Below, one piece after another: positions 35,841 to 44,918 of a stretch of DNA of 64,000 nucleotides. The stretch comes from an uncultured Christensenellaceae bacterium (GTDB lineage Bacteria; Bacillota; Clostridia; Christensenellales; UBA3700). The position numbers were made by a program, and so were the translations under genes. How positions within the stretch are numbered: position 1 is the first letter of the stretch; the number at the start of each line of letters is the position of its first letter. The notes under the pieces were generated by a model. It saw only the letters and a program-made list of their open reading frames with translations, had not been told where the DNA came from and did not search any database. The stretch covers positions 1-64,000 of the forward strand of contig CALWHF010000007.1 of the NCBI GenBank assembly GCA_944380305.1. The letters run 5' to 3'.

Positions 35841-37493
35841 TCAACAAGAAAATATCCTGCCGTTTCTGACATTGAACCGAAGGATGCGAGGCTCTCCGCT
35901 CTCTGTGTAATTGACAGTAATGACGTCTTTCGAATCGTAACGCACGTCGCTCACGACAGCGTCTCTCGAGAAAGCCTCTCTGACGGCTTTTTTCTGCTCC
36001 TCCGAATATTTCCCCGCATCGTCCGAAACGAACAGTACACCGCCGACAACCGAGTTGAAACGCGCAAGGAGTTCTTTTTGCGACGCGCTGAATTTCAGAT
36101 TGTCGTCCCTCATAAAGAAAACGTCGGGGTCGCAGACGAAAGCCCTGCCGTTGAGGTGATGTCTGAACGCCGACGATGTCACGGCGTTGTATGTGGACAC
36201 TATCTCGTTGTTGGTCAGTTTAGAGAATATCCTCTCTTTGAAAGACAGGTCGACGTCGCTGCCGACGCGACAGAAATCGCAGGTCCCGAATGCGGAAAAA
36301 AGCGGAACGCCGCAACCGAGAAACCACTTTTTACCTACACGGGCGCGCAAAAATTTCATTGCGTCCTGCATAAGTTCGCCTCTCGTCTTGTTAGCCGCAG
36401 GATACATCGCCGCTGCATACAGGAAGTCGAGTTTGACCATATCGTATCCCCACTCCCCTAGCACCGTGTCGAATACTTTTTTCAGATATTCTTTAACTTC
36501 TTTATTCGTAGAATCGAGAACGTACGCACCGCCCCAGCCTACGTTGCCGATAACGGGTCTGCCGTTCTTCTTCACGAGCCAGTCGGGATGTTCTTTCGCC
36601 ACTTTGCTGCTCCTCGCACAGAGATACGGCGCAAGCCACAGACCAGCTTTGAAACCGCGTGCATGGATCTCGTCCGCGAGCTTTTTCATACCCGACGGAA
36701 ACTTTGCTCCGTCCGTCTCGAGCCAGTCTCCGACCGCTGCCTGATACCCGTCGTCTATCTGAAATATCGTCGCGCCGAGATCGGCTTTCGCGAGACCGTC
36801 TAGATCCCGCATTATGCTCTTTTCGTCTATTTTGCCGAAAAGATTGTACCAGCTCGTATATCCGCACAGTTTTTTCTCGCGCGGTTTATCGATGCCCAGT
36901 CTCGAGAAATAAGCGTCGAAAACTTCGTCCTGCGATCCTTTGCAGAAATACAGATCGTACAGTTTGTACCTCTCGCCTGCCCTCAGAGTCAGTCCCTCGA
37001 GATCTTTTGCGACCTTGAGTTCCTTTCTGTCGCGGCTGTGGTAAAACACTGTGTACCCCTGACTTTCATCCAGGCTTCCCGCAAAAGTAAAGTCCTCTCT
37101 GTCTCTGACGTAAGTGTAATAAAATGAATGGCAGTCACCTTTCTTGTTGTCGTAAGTGGCGAAATCGTAATCTCCGAAAGCCGCCGCAAACTTTCTCGCC
37201 GCGCCGTAACGCACGGGGAATCTTAGACCTTTCTGAACCTCGTCCGCGCCATACTCTCTGGTATGCGTCCAGGACTGAAATCCTCCCGCAAATGCCGTCG
37301 AGCCTGCGGGATATTGATATTTGTATCTCAGCTCGCATATCAGCGGCATTATCTCCTTATGCGCAAGCACCCACAGTTTATAGCTGTTTTCGCTGTATTC
37401 CACGGTGAACTCGACCTCGTCTCTTGAGCCTGTCGCCGTAAGTATATCGTCTCCGCATCTGAACGCAAATTTGAGTCCCGGCTGTCCTAACAT
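35841..37493 (-). CDS. Alpha-galactosidase-like glycosidase, GH36
   Basis: A 550-residue GH36-type retaining enzyme. N-terminal beta-supersandwich (about 1-210), then the TIM barrel with FQIDDGYQAAVGDW, GLWLAPYL, the nucleophile Asp of MVKLDFLYAA (about 356) and acid/base Asp of CRVGSDVD (about 413). It is shorter than classic 700-residue GH36 enzymes because the N-terminal and C-terminal domains are reduced. Substrate is probably alpha-galactosides, but other alpha-sugars are possible. No signal peptide. It begins three bases after the GH20 stop, so they are co-transcribed. Confidence 0.9.
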   Translation of the reverse strand: MLGQPGLKFAFRCGDDILTATGSRDEVEFTVEYSENSYKLWVLAHKEIMPLICELRYKYQYPAGSTAFAGGFQSWTHTREYGADEVQKGLRFPVRYGAARKFAAAFGDYDFATYDNKKGDCHSFYYTYVRDREDFTFAGSLDESQGYTVFYHSRDRKELKVAKDLEGLTLRAGERYKLYDLYFCKGSQDEVFDAYFSRLGIDKPREKKLCGYTSWYNLFGKIDEKSIMRDLDGLAKADLGATIFQIDDGYQAAVGDWLETDGAKFPSGMKKLADEIHARGFKAGLWLAPYLCARSSKVAKEHPDWLVKKNGRPVIGNVGWGGAYVLDSTNKEVKEYLKKVFDTVLGEWGYDMVKLDFLYAAAMYPAANKTRGELMQDAMKFLRARVGKKWFLGCGVPLFSAFGTCDFCRVGSDVDLSFKERIFSKLTNNEIVSTYNAVTSSAFRHHLNGRAFVCDPDVFFMRDDNLKFSASQKELLARFNSVVGGVLFVSDDAGKYSEEQKKAVREAFSRDAVVSDVRYDSKDVITVNYTESGEPRILRFNVRNGRIFSC

Positions 37494-37496
37494 GAT

Positions 37497-39050
37497 TCAC
37501 CTCTTTTTACCGTACTTTATTCCGACGTAAGCGTCACACAGCAGATTGTGCAATCCCTGCCAGTGTAGTTGTCTTCTTTCAAACCACAGTTTCTGGAAAA
37601 AAGCCCTTATCTTACCCGGCATTGCCTGTTTACGCGATGCGCCGTCATAACCGAGCGAACGCAGATATTCTTCGAATGCATCGAGCCTGTCGCAAAATTC
37701 TCTGAAATCGCCGCCGTATCCGCCCCACATCGAATCTGAAAGAGCGCACAGTCTGGGCAGCATCCTTTTATACGCGGTTTTCAGGTCGGGCACATATTCG
37801 CTCCACAATGCCGCTTCGGCTCCTTTGAAAGCTTTTCCTTCCCCTCCTGTACTGACGGGAACGAACGAATAGCTCTTCTCCAGGCTTATATCCGCATACG
37901 GTAGATCGAGATACGCATAGCGACTGTCGCTGTTTATATATCCCGCCGCCCCTCTCGAAGCTTCCTCGGCATCCATTATTCCGCCTGTTGAATCCCAGTA
38001 CTGTACGACGGTATTTTTCGGACAACGTACTCCGTTCCATATTACGGGAATATATCCCTTCCCGATAACGTATCCCGCTATCCGTTCCGTAAAATAAGCC
38101 TGCAGATCCTCTTCGTCGTTCAGTCCCGCATCTTTTATTTTTTTCTGACAATAAGGACACAGCTTCCACCTCATCTTTACCGCCTCGTCGCCGCCGATAT
38201 GCAAGTAGCGCATATTGTTCCCGAAAATATCTACTATCTCGGTCAACACGGCATCTACGAATGCGTAAGTGCTTTCCTTCCCGGCGCACATAATATCGTG
38301 TTTGACCCCGCTGTGAGTAGCCACATTTAATTTCCTGTCGAAACATCCGAGCCACGGATAACACGCGAGTGCAGCCTGCGAATGCCCCGGGACATCCACT
38401 TCGGGAACTATCTCTATATTTCGCGCCTTGCAATATTCCGAGATTTCAGTCGCGTCTTCTCTCGTATAATATCCTCCGTGCTTTCTGAAACCGAAATTCG
38501 TATGCGTGCGCATACTGCCCTTTTTCGTAAGCTCGGGATATTCGTCTATGCTGATTCTCCACCCCTGATCCTCGGTCAGATGCCAGTGAAAAGCATTTAT
38601 CTTGTGCAGGGCACATAGATCTATGATCCTCATAACGTCCTCTTTAGGAAAAAAATATCTTCCGCAATCCAGCATAAAGCCGCGGTATCCGATAGCCGGA
38701 GAATCAGTTACCGAGCAAATCGGCAGATCGTTTTTATAATTGTGCAACAATTGTGCAAGAGACACGATCGCATAAAATAAACCCGCATCCGAATTTGCCT
38801 CAGCGGTTATCCCGTCTGCCGATATTTCAAGCGTATAAGACTCGTTCCCGTACACGGTGCAATTTCCCGTTCCGTACACGAACGTCACACCGTTCTCACA
38901 GGTCTTCACGCCGTACCTTTCGAAAAGATCAACGACCGAAAGACCGTTTACGCGGTTTTTCCCGCTCAGTCTCACAGCATCGCATTTCAGCGTACCGCCT
39001 CTGAACACGACACGGGCGGGATATGGCACAAGTCTGAGTCTTTCAATCAT
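37497..39050 (-). CDS. Beta-N-acetylhexosaminidase, GH20
   Basis: A 517-residue enzyme removing terminal GlcNAc or GalNAc through substrate-assisted catalysis. A GH20b-type N-terminal domain (about 1-105) is followed by the barrel, with HWHLTEDQGWR and the catalytic Asp-Glu pair in HIGGDEAVK (about 286-287). Cytoplasmic, as no signal peptide is seen. I chose the ATG at 39050 because it has GGAG at good spacing; the ATG at 39056 would touch that site. Coupled to GH36 downstream and 55 bases after the uL15-like fusion gene. Confidence 0.95.
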   Translation of the reverse strand: MIERLRLVPYPARVVFRGGTLKCDAVRLSGKNRVNGLSVVDLFERYGVKTCENGVTFVYGTGNCTVYGNESYTLEISADGITAEANSDAGLFYAIVSLAQLLHNYKNDLPICSVTDSPAIGYRGFMLDCGRYFFPKEDVMRIIDLCALHKINAFHWHLTEDQGWRISIDEYPELTKKGSMRTHTNFGFRKHGGYYTREDATEISEYCKARNIEIVPEVDVPGHSQAALACYPWLGCFDRKLNVATHSGVKHDIMCAGKESTYAFVDAVLTEIVDIFGNNMRYLHIGGDEAVKMRWKLCPYCQKKIKDAGLNDEEDLQAYFTERIAGYVIGKGYIPVIWNGVRCPKNTVVQYWDSTGGIMDAEEASRGAAGYINSDSRYAYLDLPYADISLEKSYSFVPVSTGGEGKAFKGAEAALWSEYVPDLKTAYKRMLPRLCALSDSMWGGYGGDFREFCDRLDAFEEYLRSLGYDGASRKQAMPGKIRAFFQKLWFERRQLHWQGLHNLLCDAYVGIKYGKKR

Positions 39051-39105
39051 AAACATCTCCTGTAATTTGCAATTTAATCTGTCGCCTTTACGGGCAACAA
39101 GCTCC

Positions 39106-41574
39106 TTATTCGGCAGGTTGTATTATCATGTACGCCTCGCCGCCCGCTACGCATATCAGCTTTGCAGCCGCAACGGTATATTCGTCGGCGTAGACGTGGA
39201 ATTTCTTTCTCAACGTATTGCTCTCTGTTACGGACAGATAGTTGGCATTCACCGCGCAGAGTCCCTTGTCTCTGACTTTCTCGATGTCGACGACGTCGCC
39301 GTCTCTGAAATTGTCGCTTATCTCCTTGAGCGAAAGCTCCGCTTTGATGAAACGGCTCGCCTTCTGCGGCGCATAGACGTATTCGACCGCATTGGTCGCG
39401 AAGTCGTCGGGGATTTTGTCCACTTCTTCTTTCTTAGCCACGCCTTCGGGATTGACGAGATAGCCGTAACCCTTGCGCTCCACGGTCGTGTAACCGTCGG
39501 TAGTCAGCTGTGACGCGAAGTCCTGTTCGGTGTACTTCTTGGGGAAGATCACGAGTTCTTCGGCGATCCTGTCTATCAGCATCTTTACCTTCTTGACTGC
39601 GACTTTGGAACGAACGTTTATCATCGTAGGCAGTTCTGCGACTCCTTTCTTGTCGCTGACATCGCGATGATGATAATATTTGGGATCTATGTCCGCGGGA
39701 TTGATTGCGAGATATATCTTGAGCGTCTTGCCGTTTATCGCCATACGCGCGATATTGTTCCTGCCCTTGTTGAAATTCTCCTTGTGGCGCGACATTCTCG
39801 CGTGCATTCCGTAAGACAGCAGCGCGTTCTTGATGTCACTGTAAAATTTCTTCACGTTGTCGTCCGCGATGCGGAGTTTCATATCGAAAGTGAACCTCGG
39901 CTTTGCGCGACGTTTGTTGGACGCGACCTCTTCCCAGGTTATCTCTCCTTCCTGCTCAGCGGGAGCGGTAGTTTCTTCAGTCCCTTCCTCGCCCTCTTCT
40001 TCCTCTTCGTCTTCCGAAGTTTCGGGCTCTTCGGGCTCCTCTGAAATTACTTCCTCTTCGATCGGAGACTCTTCTTCGATTTTCTCTGCGGGTACGACTC
40101 CGTTTGCGATAAGTGTTTCTGCATACGCGAGTCTCGAAAGCAGTTTTTCGAGAGTCAGCATGACGAACGGATAATCTTCTACAGCCGCGCACGGCTTTTC
40201 CTCCTGCTTTTCGGGAGTCTTGTCTGCGACAGTCTCGATGTAGGAAAGTCTCGAATATATGTTTTCGATCGCCCTCATAACGAACGCCTTGTCGTCTGCG
40301 GAATCCGCCTTTATAACAACGGTCTCCTTTTGCGCTACCGACTTTGTCTCGAGATAAGACAACTTTGAAAGCAGTTTTTCTATATCGAGAAGTACGAAAC
40401 GGTACGAATCCTTGAGCGCGCAAACTTCTTTCTCGAGTTTATCCGTCTTTTCGCATTGCTCCGCGAGAGCTTTTTCGGCTTTCTCCAGTCTCTCCTCGAG
40501 CTCGCCGTTCTGTTTATAAAGTCTGTCGAGCGTCTTCTGCACCGCCTCGAGCGTCGCACCGTAATCCTCGTGCTCGTCCGCGATCGCGGCAACGGAGGAT
40601 ACGACTTCTTCTCTGCACTCTTCTGCGACGCAGGTCTCTTCATGCTTTTCTTCTTCTGGTTCTTCGATTATTTCCTCGTCGCAAACGATGCTGTCTGTAA
40701 GGTACGAAGTCTTGGCATACAGCACCTGAAGAGCCGCGGATATTACTATCGCTCCGAGCGCGAGTATCAGCGTAGCGGTATGCTGTACCACCGCGTAGCT
40801 TATAAGCAACATCACGCCGGCGGGAGCCAGAGCGAACGAGTATGCGTCCATGAAATTGAGAGTCTTGTTGAACAGCCTTACGCCTAGTCCTATAAAGAAC
40901 AGAACTCCTGCTATTCCACCCATCGTCGCGCAGTTCTTTATCATCTCGGATTTTGCGCCCTCGTTGAGTTCGAACACGTCAAGCCAGCCCTCTGCCTGAG
41001 CGAGGAGGAACATCAACGCGACGACGACTGCCGCAACCACCATGAACCATGTCGACGGCCTTTTGAAAAGATCTTTATAATAGCTCTTGAAATCGGAGTT
41101 GCACTTTTCGCCGTGCGTGGATATCAGCTTGTTGCGTCTCGGCGAAAATATTATCCATCTGACGATGCTTAATACTATGGTAAATACCAGCGGGATAGCA
41201 AAAATCAGAACGCTGTTGTAGTTCCTTATCACGCCGTCGACCGCGAATTCTTTTATCATTATTACAATATCCGCCATGCCGACCGTTATCAACGCGACGT
41301 CGAGCGCGCTGGTACGTTTGGACGCTATCTTGAACGCGATGAAAACTATGACCATCGCAAGCAGCAGTATGACCAGAACGATCAGCGAATATTTGAGCCC
41401 GTTATTTACCGCGAGTTCCGCCTTGAGATCGCCGAGTATGTAATCCGAGAACATATAATAGATCACATAGATCATCGCCGCCAGCGAAAGAGCGGAAAAC
41501 ACGCCGCCGACACGGGCGACCGTCTTGTAGTAATCCAGCAGTCTGAACCCGCTACCGTACTTTGCCTTCTTCAT
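39106..41574 (-). CDS. Multi-pass membrane / coiled-coil protein with a uL15-like C-terminal domain
   Basis: An 822-residue protein. Residues about 10-290 hold seven or eight helices. Residues about 300-390 are coiled coil. Three degenerate repeats follow: FVLLDIEKLLSKLSYLET (about 392), FVMRAIENIYSRLSYIET (429) and FVMLTLEKLLSRLAYAET (470). Then a strongly acidic linker (about 495-550), a domain of unknown function (560-680, from FTFDMKLRIADDNVKKFY) and a C-terminal part (740-822) resembling the ribosomal protein uL15 C-terminal fold. I recall both C-terminal parts from Clostridia proteins annotated uL15m family. The ATG at 41574 has AGGAAGGTG upstream. Function unknown. Confidence 0.75.
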   Translation of the reverse strand: MKKAKYGSGFRLLDYYKTVARVGGVFSALSLAAMIYVIYYMFSDYILGDLKAELAVNNGLKYSLIVLVILLLAMVIVFIAFKIASKRTSALDVALITVGMADIVIMIKEFAVDGVIRNYNSVLIFAIPLVFTIVLSIVRWIIFSPRRNKLISTHGEKCNSDFKSYYKDLFKRPSTWFMVVAAVVVALMFLLAQAEGWLDVFELNEGAKSEMIKNCATMGGIAGVLFFIGLGVRLFNKTLNFMDAYSFALAPAGVMLLISYAVVQHTATLILALGAIVISAALQVLYAKTSYLTDSIVCDEEIIEEPEEEKHEETCVAEECREEVVSSVAAIADEHEDYGATLEAVQKTLDRLYKQNGELEERLEKAEKALAEQCEKTDKLEKEVCALKDSYRFVLLDIEKLLSKLSYLETKSVAQKETVVIKADSADDKAFVMRAIENIYSRLSYIETVADKTPEKQEEKPCAAVEDYPFVMLTLEKLLSRLAYAETLIANGVVPAEKIEEESPIEEEVISEEPEEPETSEDEEEEEGEEGTEETTAPAEQEGEITWEEVASNKRRAKPRFTFDMKLRIADDNVKKFYSDIKNALLSYGMHARMSRHKENFNKGRNNIARMAINGKTLKIYLAINPADIDPKYYHHRDVSDKKGVAELPTMINVRSKVAVKKVKMLIDRIAEELVIFPKKYTEQDFASQLTTDGYTTVERKGYGYLVNPEGVAKKEEVDKIPDDFATNAVEYVYAPQKASRFIKAELSLKEISDNFRDGDVVDIEKVRDKGLCAVNANYLSVTESNTLRKKFHVYADEYTVAAAKLICVAGGEAYMIIQPAE

Positions 41575-41601
41575 AACAAACACCTTCCTCATTTTATAAA
41601 T

Positions 41602-41616
41602 ACGCGCCGAGCGCGT
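41602..41616. promoter_or_regulatory. Second copy of the ACGCGC-N3-GCGCGT palindrome
   Basis: ACGCGC-CGA-GCGCGT lies 28 bases before the uL15-like fusion gene and directly before a TATAAA -10-like box on the minus strand. The arms are identical to those in the GH38 promoter. Confidence 0.5.
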
Positions 41617-41648
41617 TTGTTTACCCTGTATTTTGCGATCTCTGCGGA

Positions 41649-42296
41649 TCAGTCGAAAGCGGAGGCTATCGCCGCCACGTCGCACGGCGAAGACGCGAAA
41701 GTTCTCGCACCAGCCTTTTCGAGCACCGTGTAGTGTCTGAACCCCCATGCCGCGGCTATGAAATCCACGCCCGCCGCCTTTGCGCACGCTACGTCTGCCT
41801 CTCCGTCGCCGCAATACACCGCCTCTTTCGCACTCACTCCCGCTTCTTTCAGCAAAGCGAGAAGAGCCGTCGGATCGGGTTTGACCCTGACCCCGTCTTT
41901 CTGCCCGACGGCATATTTTATTTTGTTCCCGAAATAGTACGAGCAAAGCGACTTGACCGCGCTGTCGTACTTGTTGGAAAGAACGGCTATCTCGAATCCC
42001 GCCGAGATCAGATCGTTCAGCATCTTGTTGACGCCGTCATAGGGACGCGTCTGGTTGCTCATATCCCTGTCATACAGCCTTTTGAACGCCGCCTTGCACT
42101 CGTCGAACTTATCCTGTCTGTCGTCGAGAGCGCGCTCTATAAGTTTGTCTACGCCGTCTCCGACGAAATTCCTCACTTCTTCTTCGCTGCGGTAAGGCAA
42201 GCCGCATTCCCACAGCGCGCCGTTCACCGCCGCCCAAAGGTCTTTGAGCGAATTGAGAAGAGTTCCGTCAAGATCGAATATCATCAGTTTCTTCAT
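41649..42296 (-). CDS. HAD-family phosphatase (phosphoglycolate phosphatase-like)
   Basis: A 215-residue HAD hydrolase with DLDGTLLNS (nucleophile Asp), VLSNKYD (motif II), the Lys of KPDP and GDGEADVACA (motif IV). Its cap domain is the helical C1 type, matching Gph and related beta-phosphoglucomutase-like enzymes. True substrate cannot be told. It overlaps the thiamine pyrophosphokinase gene by 29 bases, an unusually long overlap that implies coupled expression; a TTG at 42302 is an alternative start. Confidence 0.9.
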   Translation of the reverse strand: MKKLMIFDLDGTLLNSLKDLWAAVNGALWECGLPYRSEEEVRNFVGDGVDKLIERALDDRQDKFDECKAAFKRLYDRDMSNQTRPYDGVNKMLNDLISAGFEIAVLSNKYDSAVKSLCSYYFGNKIKYAVGQKDGVRVKPDPTALLALLKEAGVSAKEAVYCGDGEADVACAKAAGVDFIAAAWGFRHYTVLEKAGARTFASSPCDVAAIASAFD

Positions 42297-42897
42297 ATAC
42301 AAATACCGTCAATATGCCCTCTTTCGCACTTATGGTCGCCGCGAAACCCGTAAATTCGTTGCTGACGCCCAGTGCGTAAGAATTTGTCAGCGTCGCGTCC
42401 CCGAGCGTATATTTCAGCCCCCGTATAACAACGCCTCTCGTCTCGTCGGGGCTGAAGACGGATACTCTGCCTTTCTCTCTTGCAGGCAGGCTCAGTTCCT
42501 CTCTTTCCCTGACGAAATACACGTCGAATCCTTTGCTGACGAAACGCACCTTCACCCCTGCGCGTGCCAGCCTCGTACCCAGTTGCAGATTGGCGAGCGC
42601 GTGATCGAGCTTTCCTCCGAGACAGCCGTAAAACACTATCTCTTCCGCTCCCGCTTGCATTGCGTATTTCGCCGCGCTGTCGGTGTCGGTATCGTCCTTT
42701 TCGCGCCTGAGTTTTATCACTTTTTCCGCATCGGGGACGTAACCGAGAGAATCGAAATCTCCCACCACGACGTCTATGACCGACTTGTCGTCTATTCTCG
42801 CGTAACCCGCATCGGCGGCGATAAGAACGTCTCCCCGTTTCTTTTCGAGCCCGCGCGTCGTAAAATCGTCCGCCGCGCCTACGATATATGCCGTCAT
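42268..42897 (-). CDS. thiN: Thiamine pyrophosphokinase
   Basis: A 209-residue enzyme that transfers pyrophosphate from ATP to thiamine, giving the cofactor TPP. Motifs: DAGYARI, VGDFDSLG, EKDDTDTDSA and GCLGGKLDHAL, in the order of the ThiN family, with the C-terminal B1-binding domain following. No TPP riboswitch is visible upstream, so regulation is not through that route. It shares four bases with the Fe-ADH gene upstream and overlaps the HAD phosphatase downstream. Confidence 0.94.
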   Translation of the reverse strand: MTAYIVGAADDFTTRGLEKKRGDVLIAADAGYARIDDKSVIDVVVGDFDSLGYVPDAEKVIKLRREKDDTDTDSAAKYAMQAGAEEIVFYGCLGGKLDHALANLQLGTRLARAGVKVRFVSKGFDVYFVREREELSLPAREKGRVSVFSPDETRGVVIRGLKYTLGDATLTNSYALGVSNEFTGFAATISAKEGILTVFVYEETDDIRS

Positions 42898-44099
42898 TCA
42901 ATTATCAGCCCGTATATCTTCTCGAGCTCTCCGGCGTCCATAAGCCTGGGCACGGGATACAGCGGATTGCCCTCCTCAGCCGCCCTCTTAGCCATTTCGG
43001 GCACGTCTTCGGGTTTTATGCCTTCGATAAACGAAGGTATCTGCATAGCTTCGTTCATTTCCTTTATCCTGTCAATGAATTTCGTCGCTTTCGCCGCGTC
43101 GTCTCCCTCGGCGCATACCCCCGTTATCTCCGCGAGTCTCGCGAGAGGTTTGTGCGCGCTTTCGCCGTAATACTCGAGCACTACGGGCAGAAGCACGCTG
43201 TTGGCAAGCCCGTGCGGAGTGCCGTAAAAGCCGCCCAGCGCGTGTGCCAGCGCGTGGACGTAGCCGACATACGCTCTCGTGAAAGCCACGCCCGCGTAAT
43301 ACGACGCCTTCTGCATGTTAGCCCTCGCGACCAGATCGTCGCCGTGCTCGTACGCCGTAAACAGATTGTCGAATATAAGTTTCACTGCCTGCTCTGCACG
43401 CTCTTTAGTCTTTTTCGTATTGCTCCTGCCGATATATGCCTCGACCGCGTGAGTCAGCGCGTCCATACCCGTGGTCGCTGTGGTCTGCGGAGGCAGAGCG
43501 GCGGTGAGCTTTGCGTCAAGCACCGCGTATCTCGGTATCAACGAAAGATCGTTTATAGGATATTTCTCGTGAGTGACGGAATCGCTTACCACCGCGGCTA
43601 TTGTAGTCTCGCTTCCGCTGCCCGCCGTGGTAGGTATGGCGTAGAGATCGGGGATCCTCTTCATTATCTTGAGCAGACCTTTCATTTTTTTGACGGGTTT
43701 GTTCGGCTTTGCGGCTCTCGCGCCGACCACCTTGGCAAGATCCATCGGAGAACCTCCGCCTAGAGCTATTATCGCGTCGCACCCCTCAGCTCTGTAAAGT
43801 TCAAACGCCTCTTCTATGTTGTCTATCGTAGGATTGTTTACGACCCTGTTGAAAAGCGCGTACGGAACGCCGTTCTCTTTTAGTCCCGCGATAAGTTCGT
43901 CCGCAAGCCCCTTTCTGAACACGTTGGGTCCCGTGACGACCAATACTTTTTTGTATCCCTTGGTCTTTACGAACGCACCGAGATCTCTCGTACCGTTCTT
44001 ACAATCAACGATCTCGGGCTCTCTCCAGGGAAGAAAGGGAGTCGCAGCTTTCATCACTGTCTGAAACGTCCTGCACCAGATCTTTTGAAAAATATTCAT
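42894..44099 (-). CDS. Iron-containing alcohol dehydrogenase
   Basis: A 401-residue group III alcohol dehydrogenase using NAD(P)H and Fe2+. Seen: ALGGGSPMDLAKV (nucleotide binding), TTAGSGSE, and the metal ligands in GMDALTHAVEAYI plus HALAHALGGFYGTPHG (Asp and three His). Likely reduces aldehydes during fermentation; exact substrate is unknown. The ATG at 44099 has GAGGTG upstream; an in-frame upstream start exists without a better site. First gene of the operon behind a consensus promoter, and coupled to thiN. Confidence 0.95.
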   Translation of the reverse strand: MNIFQKIWCRTFQTVMKAATPFLPWREPEIVDCKNGTRDLGAFVKTKGYKKVLVVTGPNVFRKGLADELIAGLKENGVPYALFNRVVNNPTIDNIEEAFELYRAEGCDAIIALGGGSPMDLAKVVGARAAKPNKPVKKMKGLLKIMKRIPDLYAIPTTAGSGSETTIAAVVSDSVTHEKYPINDLSLIPRYAVLDAKLTAALPPQTTATTGMDALTHAVEAYIGRSNTKKTKERAEQAVKLIFDNLFTAYEHGDDLVARANMQKASYYAGVAFTRAYVGYVHALAHALGGFYGTPHGLANSVLLPVVLEYYGESAHKPLARLAEITGVCAEGDDAAKATKFIDRIKEMNEAMQIPSFIEGIKPEDVPEMAKRAAEEGNPLYPVPRLMDAGELEKIYGLIIE

Positions 44100-44139
44100 A
44101 AACACCTCATAACCCAATACTTGTCGCGCATTTTTAATA

Positions 44140-44168
44140 AGTATAACTCTTTTTCACGCATTTGTCAA
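44140..44168 (-). promoter_or_regulatory. Promoter of the Fe-ADH/thiN/HAD operon
   Basis: Read leftwards: TTGACA, 17 bases, TATACT. Leader of about 35 bases. Confidence 0.9.
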
Positions 44169-44254
44169 CGCGATTACCTATATGCGCTTCATACCCGCGG
44201 TACACCCGCGCGCAACAAAATCGTGCGAAATATTACTCTTCTTGCCACATTTTG

Positions 44255-44283
44255 TTTACTTGCGCGGCTCACGGTGTTAAAAT
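44255..44283 (+). promoter_or_regulatory. Promoter of the thioesterase gene
   Basis: TTTACT (44255-44260), 17 bases, TAAAAT (44278-44283), then GAGAGGTGG and the ATG at 44301. The predicted leader is about 11 bases, just enough to hold the ribosome site. Confidence 0.6.
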
Positions 44284-44300
44284 ATCCGAGAGGTGGAAAC

Positions 44301-44795
44301 ATGAAAGTCATCAAAAAACAGAACAACAGCAAAAGCTGTATCATTTGCGGCATGCAGAACCCCGCGGGCGTGAAAGCCCCGTTCTACGAGATGGAAGACG
44401 GCAGCGTCGTCACCCTGTTCTCCTATTCTACCGAGCACCAGAGCTATCCCGGCAGAGTGCACGGCGGAATGATAACCTGTATGCTCGACGAGCTGATCGG
44501 CAGAGTCATCTGGGTCACTGATCCGGAAGTGCTCGCGGTAACGCTCGATATAAACGTCAAATTCCGCAAGCCCGTGCCGTACCACGTCCCGCTGATCGGC
44601 ATAGGCAAGATCGTCAAAAGCGGCTCCCGCGCGTATACGGGCGAGGCGAAGATAGAGGACGCAGACGGCGTGGTTCTCGCCGAAGGAACCGCTACATATT
44701 ACAAAATGCCCGCGGCGAAAATAACGGACGCCGACATGCACGAAGAGCTTGACATGTACGTCCCCGACGACGTCACCGAGATTGCTCTGCCCTGA
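44301..44795 (+). CDS. PaaI-type hotdog thioesterase
   Basis: A 164-residue hotdog-fold protein. The N-terminal CIICGMQNPAG motif and the catalytic region GRVHGGMITCMLDELIGR are characteristic of PaaI/YbgC-like acyl-CoA thioesterases. The C-terminal 30 residues form an acidic tail. It hydrolyses an unknown acyl-CoA in the cytoplasm. The start at 44301 is fixed by GAGGTGG directly upstream; the longer open frame to 44085 has no such site. Monocistronic, with a bidirectional terminator after it. Confidence 0.92.
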   Translation: MKVIKKQNNSKSCIICGMQNPAGVKAPFYEMEDGSVVTLFSYSTEHQSYPGRVHGGMITCMLDELIGRVIWVTDPEVLAVTLDINVKFRKPVPYHVPLIGIGKIVKSGSRAYTGEAKIEDADGVVLAEGTATYYKMPAAKITDADMHEELDMYVPDDVTEIALP

Positions 44796-44856
44796 CACAA
44801 AAGTTTTTCGTTCGGGACGCGAGACCGTATGTTGATTTTAACAAAGCGGATTTAAC

Positions 44857-44888
44857 AAAGAAAACGCGCATCGAAGCGCGTTTTCTTT
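44857..44888. terminator. Bidirectional terminator
   Basis: AAAGAAAACGCGC/GCGCGTTTTCTTT, 13-bp perfect stem with a 6-base loop and T-rich ends on both strands. It serves the thioesterase gene and the convergent hydroxyacid dehydrogenase operon. Confidence 0.95.
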
Positions 44889-44918
44889 TATACGTCTTGC
44901 GGTAGTTTTCTATCCTTT

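Noticed and set aside
42898..44300. TPP riboswitch near the thiamine pyrophosphokinase operon
   Set aside because: No CUGAGA or ACCUGA-type core is found in the short leader.
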